Below, piece after piece: positions 5,061-5,087 of a stretch of 5,087 bases of DNA. Location of the stretch: NCBI GenBank assembly GCA_021772215.1, contig JAJFMK010000118.1, positions 1 to 5,087 on the forward strand, given 5' to 3'. Numbering within the stretch: position 1 is the first letter of the stretch; every line of letters begins with the position of its first letter. The stretch comes from Chlamydiota bacterium (GTDB taxonomy: Bacteria; Chlamydiota; Chlamydiia; Chlamydiales; JAJFMK01). The notes under the pieces are model-generated. The model searched no databases, was not told the origin of the DNA, and saw nothing but the letters and a program-made list of their open reading frames with translations. The translations under genes were made by a program, and so were the position numbers.

Positions 5061-5087
5061 GACAAGTTCCTCTAAACAAACCATCAT
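5047..5087 (+). CDS. Possible start of a further gene (partial at window edge)
   Basis: An ATG at 5047 opens a frame reading MEQAETSSSKQTI with no stop before the window ends. It would overlap the 93-residue gene by 14 bases, similar to the overlap at the start of that gene, so the arrangement fits a tightly packed operon. Thirteen codons are too few to show that it is coding, and no Shine-Dalgarno is visible. A frameshifted continuation of the preceding protein is an alternative reading. Confidence 0.3.
   Translation, partial: MEQAETSSSKQTI

Noticed and set aside
1..5087. CRISPR array, tRNA, rRNA, insertion sequence or phage attachment site
   Set aside because: I saw no spaced direct repeats, tRNA cloverleaf, rRNA-like sequence, transposase or terminal inverted repeats anywhere in the window.

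Overview
The window looks like part of a chromosome from the phylum Chlamydiae, probably an environmental or amoeba-associated lineage rather than a Chlamydia pathogen. The main evidence is the GpsA protein at 49-1044. Its FRVYPNSD, ACGISDG and TRGLHE segments and its KEEHL end read like chlamydial GpsA as I remember it. No alignment was run, so this placement is an inference. All credible genes are on the + strand, and the longest stretch without a gene is 114 bases.

Left part (1-3134): a compact housekeeping block. The last 16 codons of an unidentified upstream gene overlap gpsA by 4 bases. gpsA encodes NAD(P)-dependent glycerol-3-phosphate dehydrogenase, which supplies the backbone for phospholipids. 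A 184-residue protein of unknown function follows after 7 bases. Next, after 34 bases, comes a full-length two-domain Nnr, the NAD(P)H-hydrate epimerase/dehydratase that repairs damaged NAD(P)H. A cofactor user and a cofactor-repair enzyme in one apparent transcription unit is a plausible pairing, but it may simply reflect gene packing.

Right part (3135-5087): an accessory block that is visibly more A+T-rich at its left end. A candidate promoter with a perfect TATAAT drives two small genes (116 and 106 residues) joined by an ATGA overlap. I find three collinear blocks of similarity between these two proteins, so they look like a divergent tandem duplication. After a very A+T-rich 114-base gap comes a 279-residue protein with the phospholipase C X-domain (PLC-like phosphodiesterase) catalytic pattern: His18-Asn19, Glu49-x-Asp51 and His63. 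Its TATAAT lies only 7 bases before the ATG, so its mRNA may be leaderless. A 93-residue unknown protein overlaps the PLC-like gene by 17 bases, and a possible further gene starts inside its end and runs off the window.

The most notable content is the PLC-like enzyme. Its metal-site pattern is of the eukaryotic, Ca2+-using type, it has no room for a signal peptide, and it sits among small unrecognised genes in what is probably an intracellular bacterium. Whether it is an effector acting on host lipids cannot be decided from the sequence alone.
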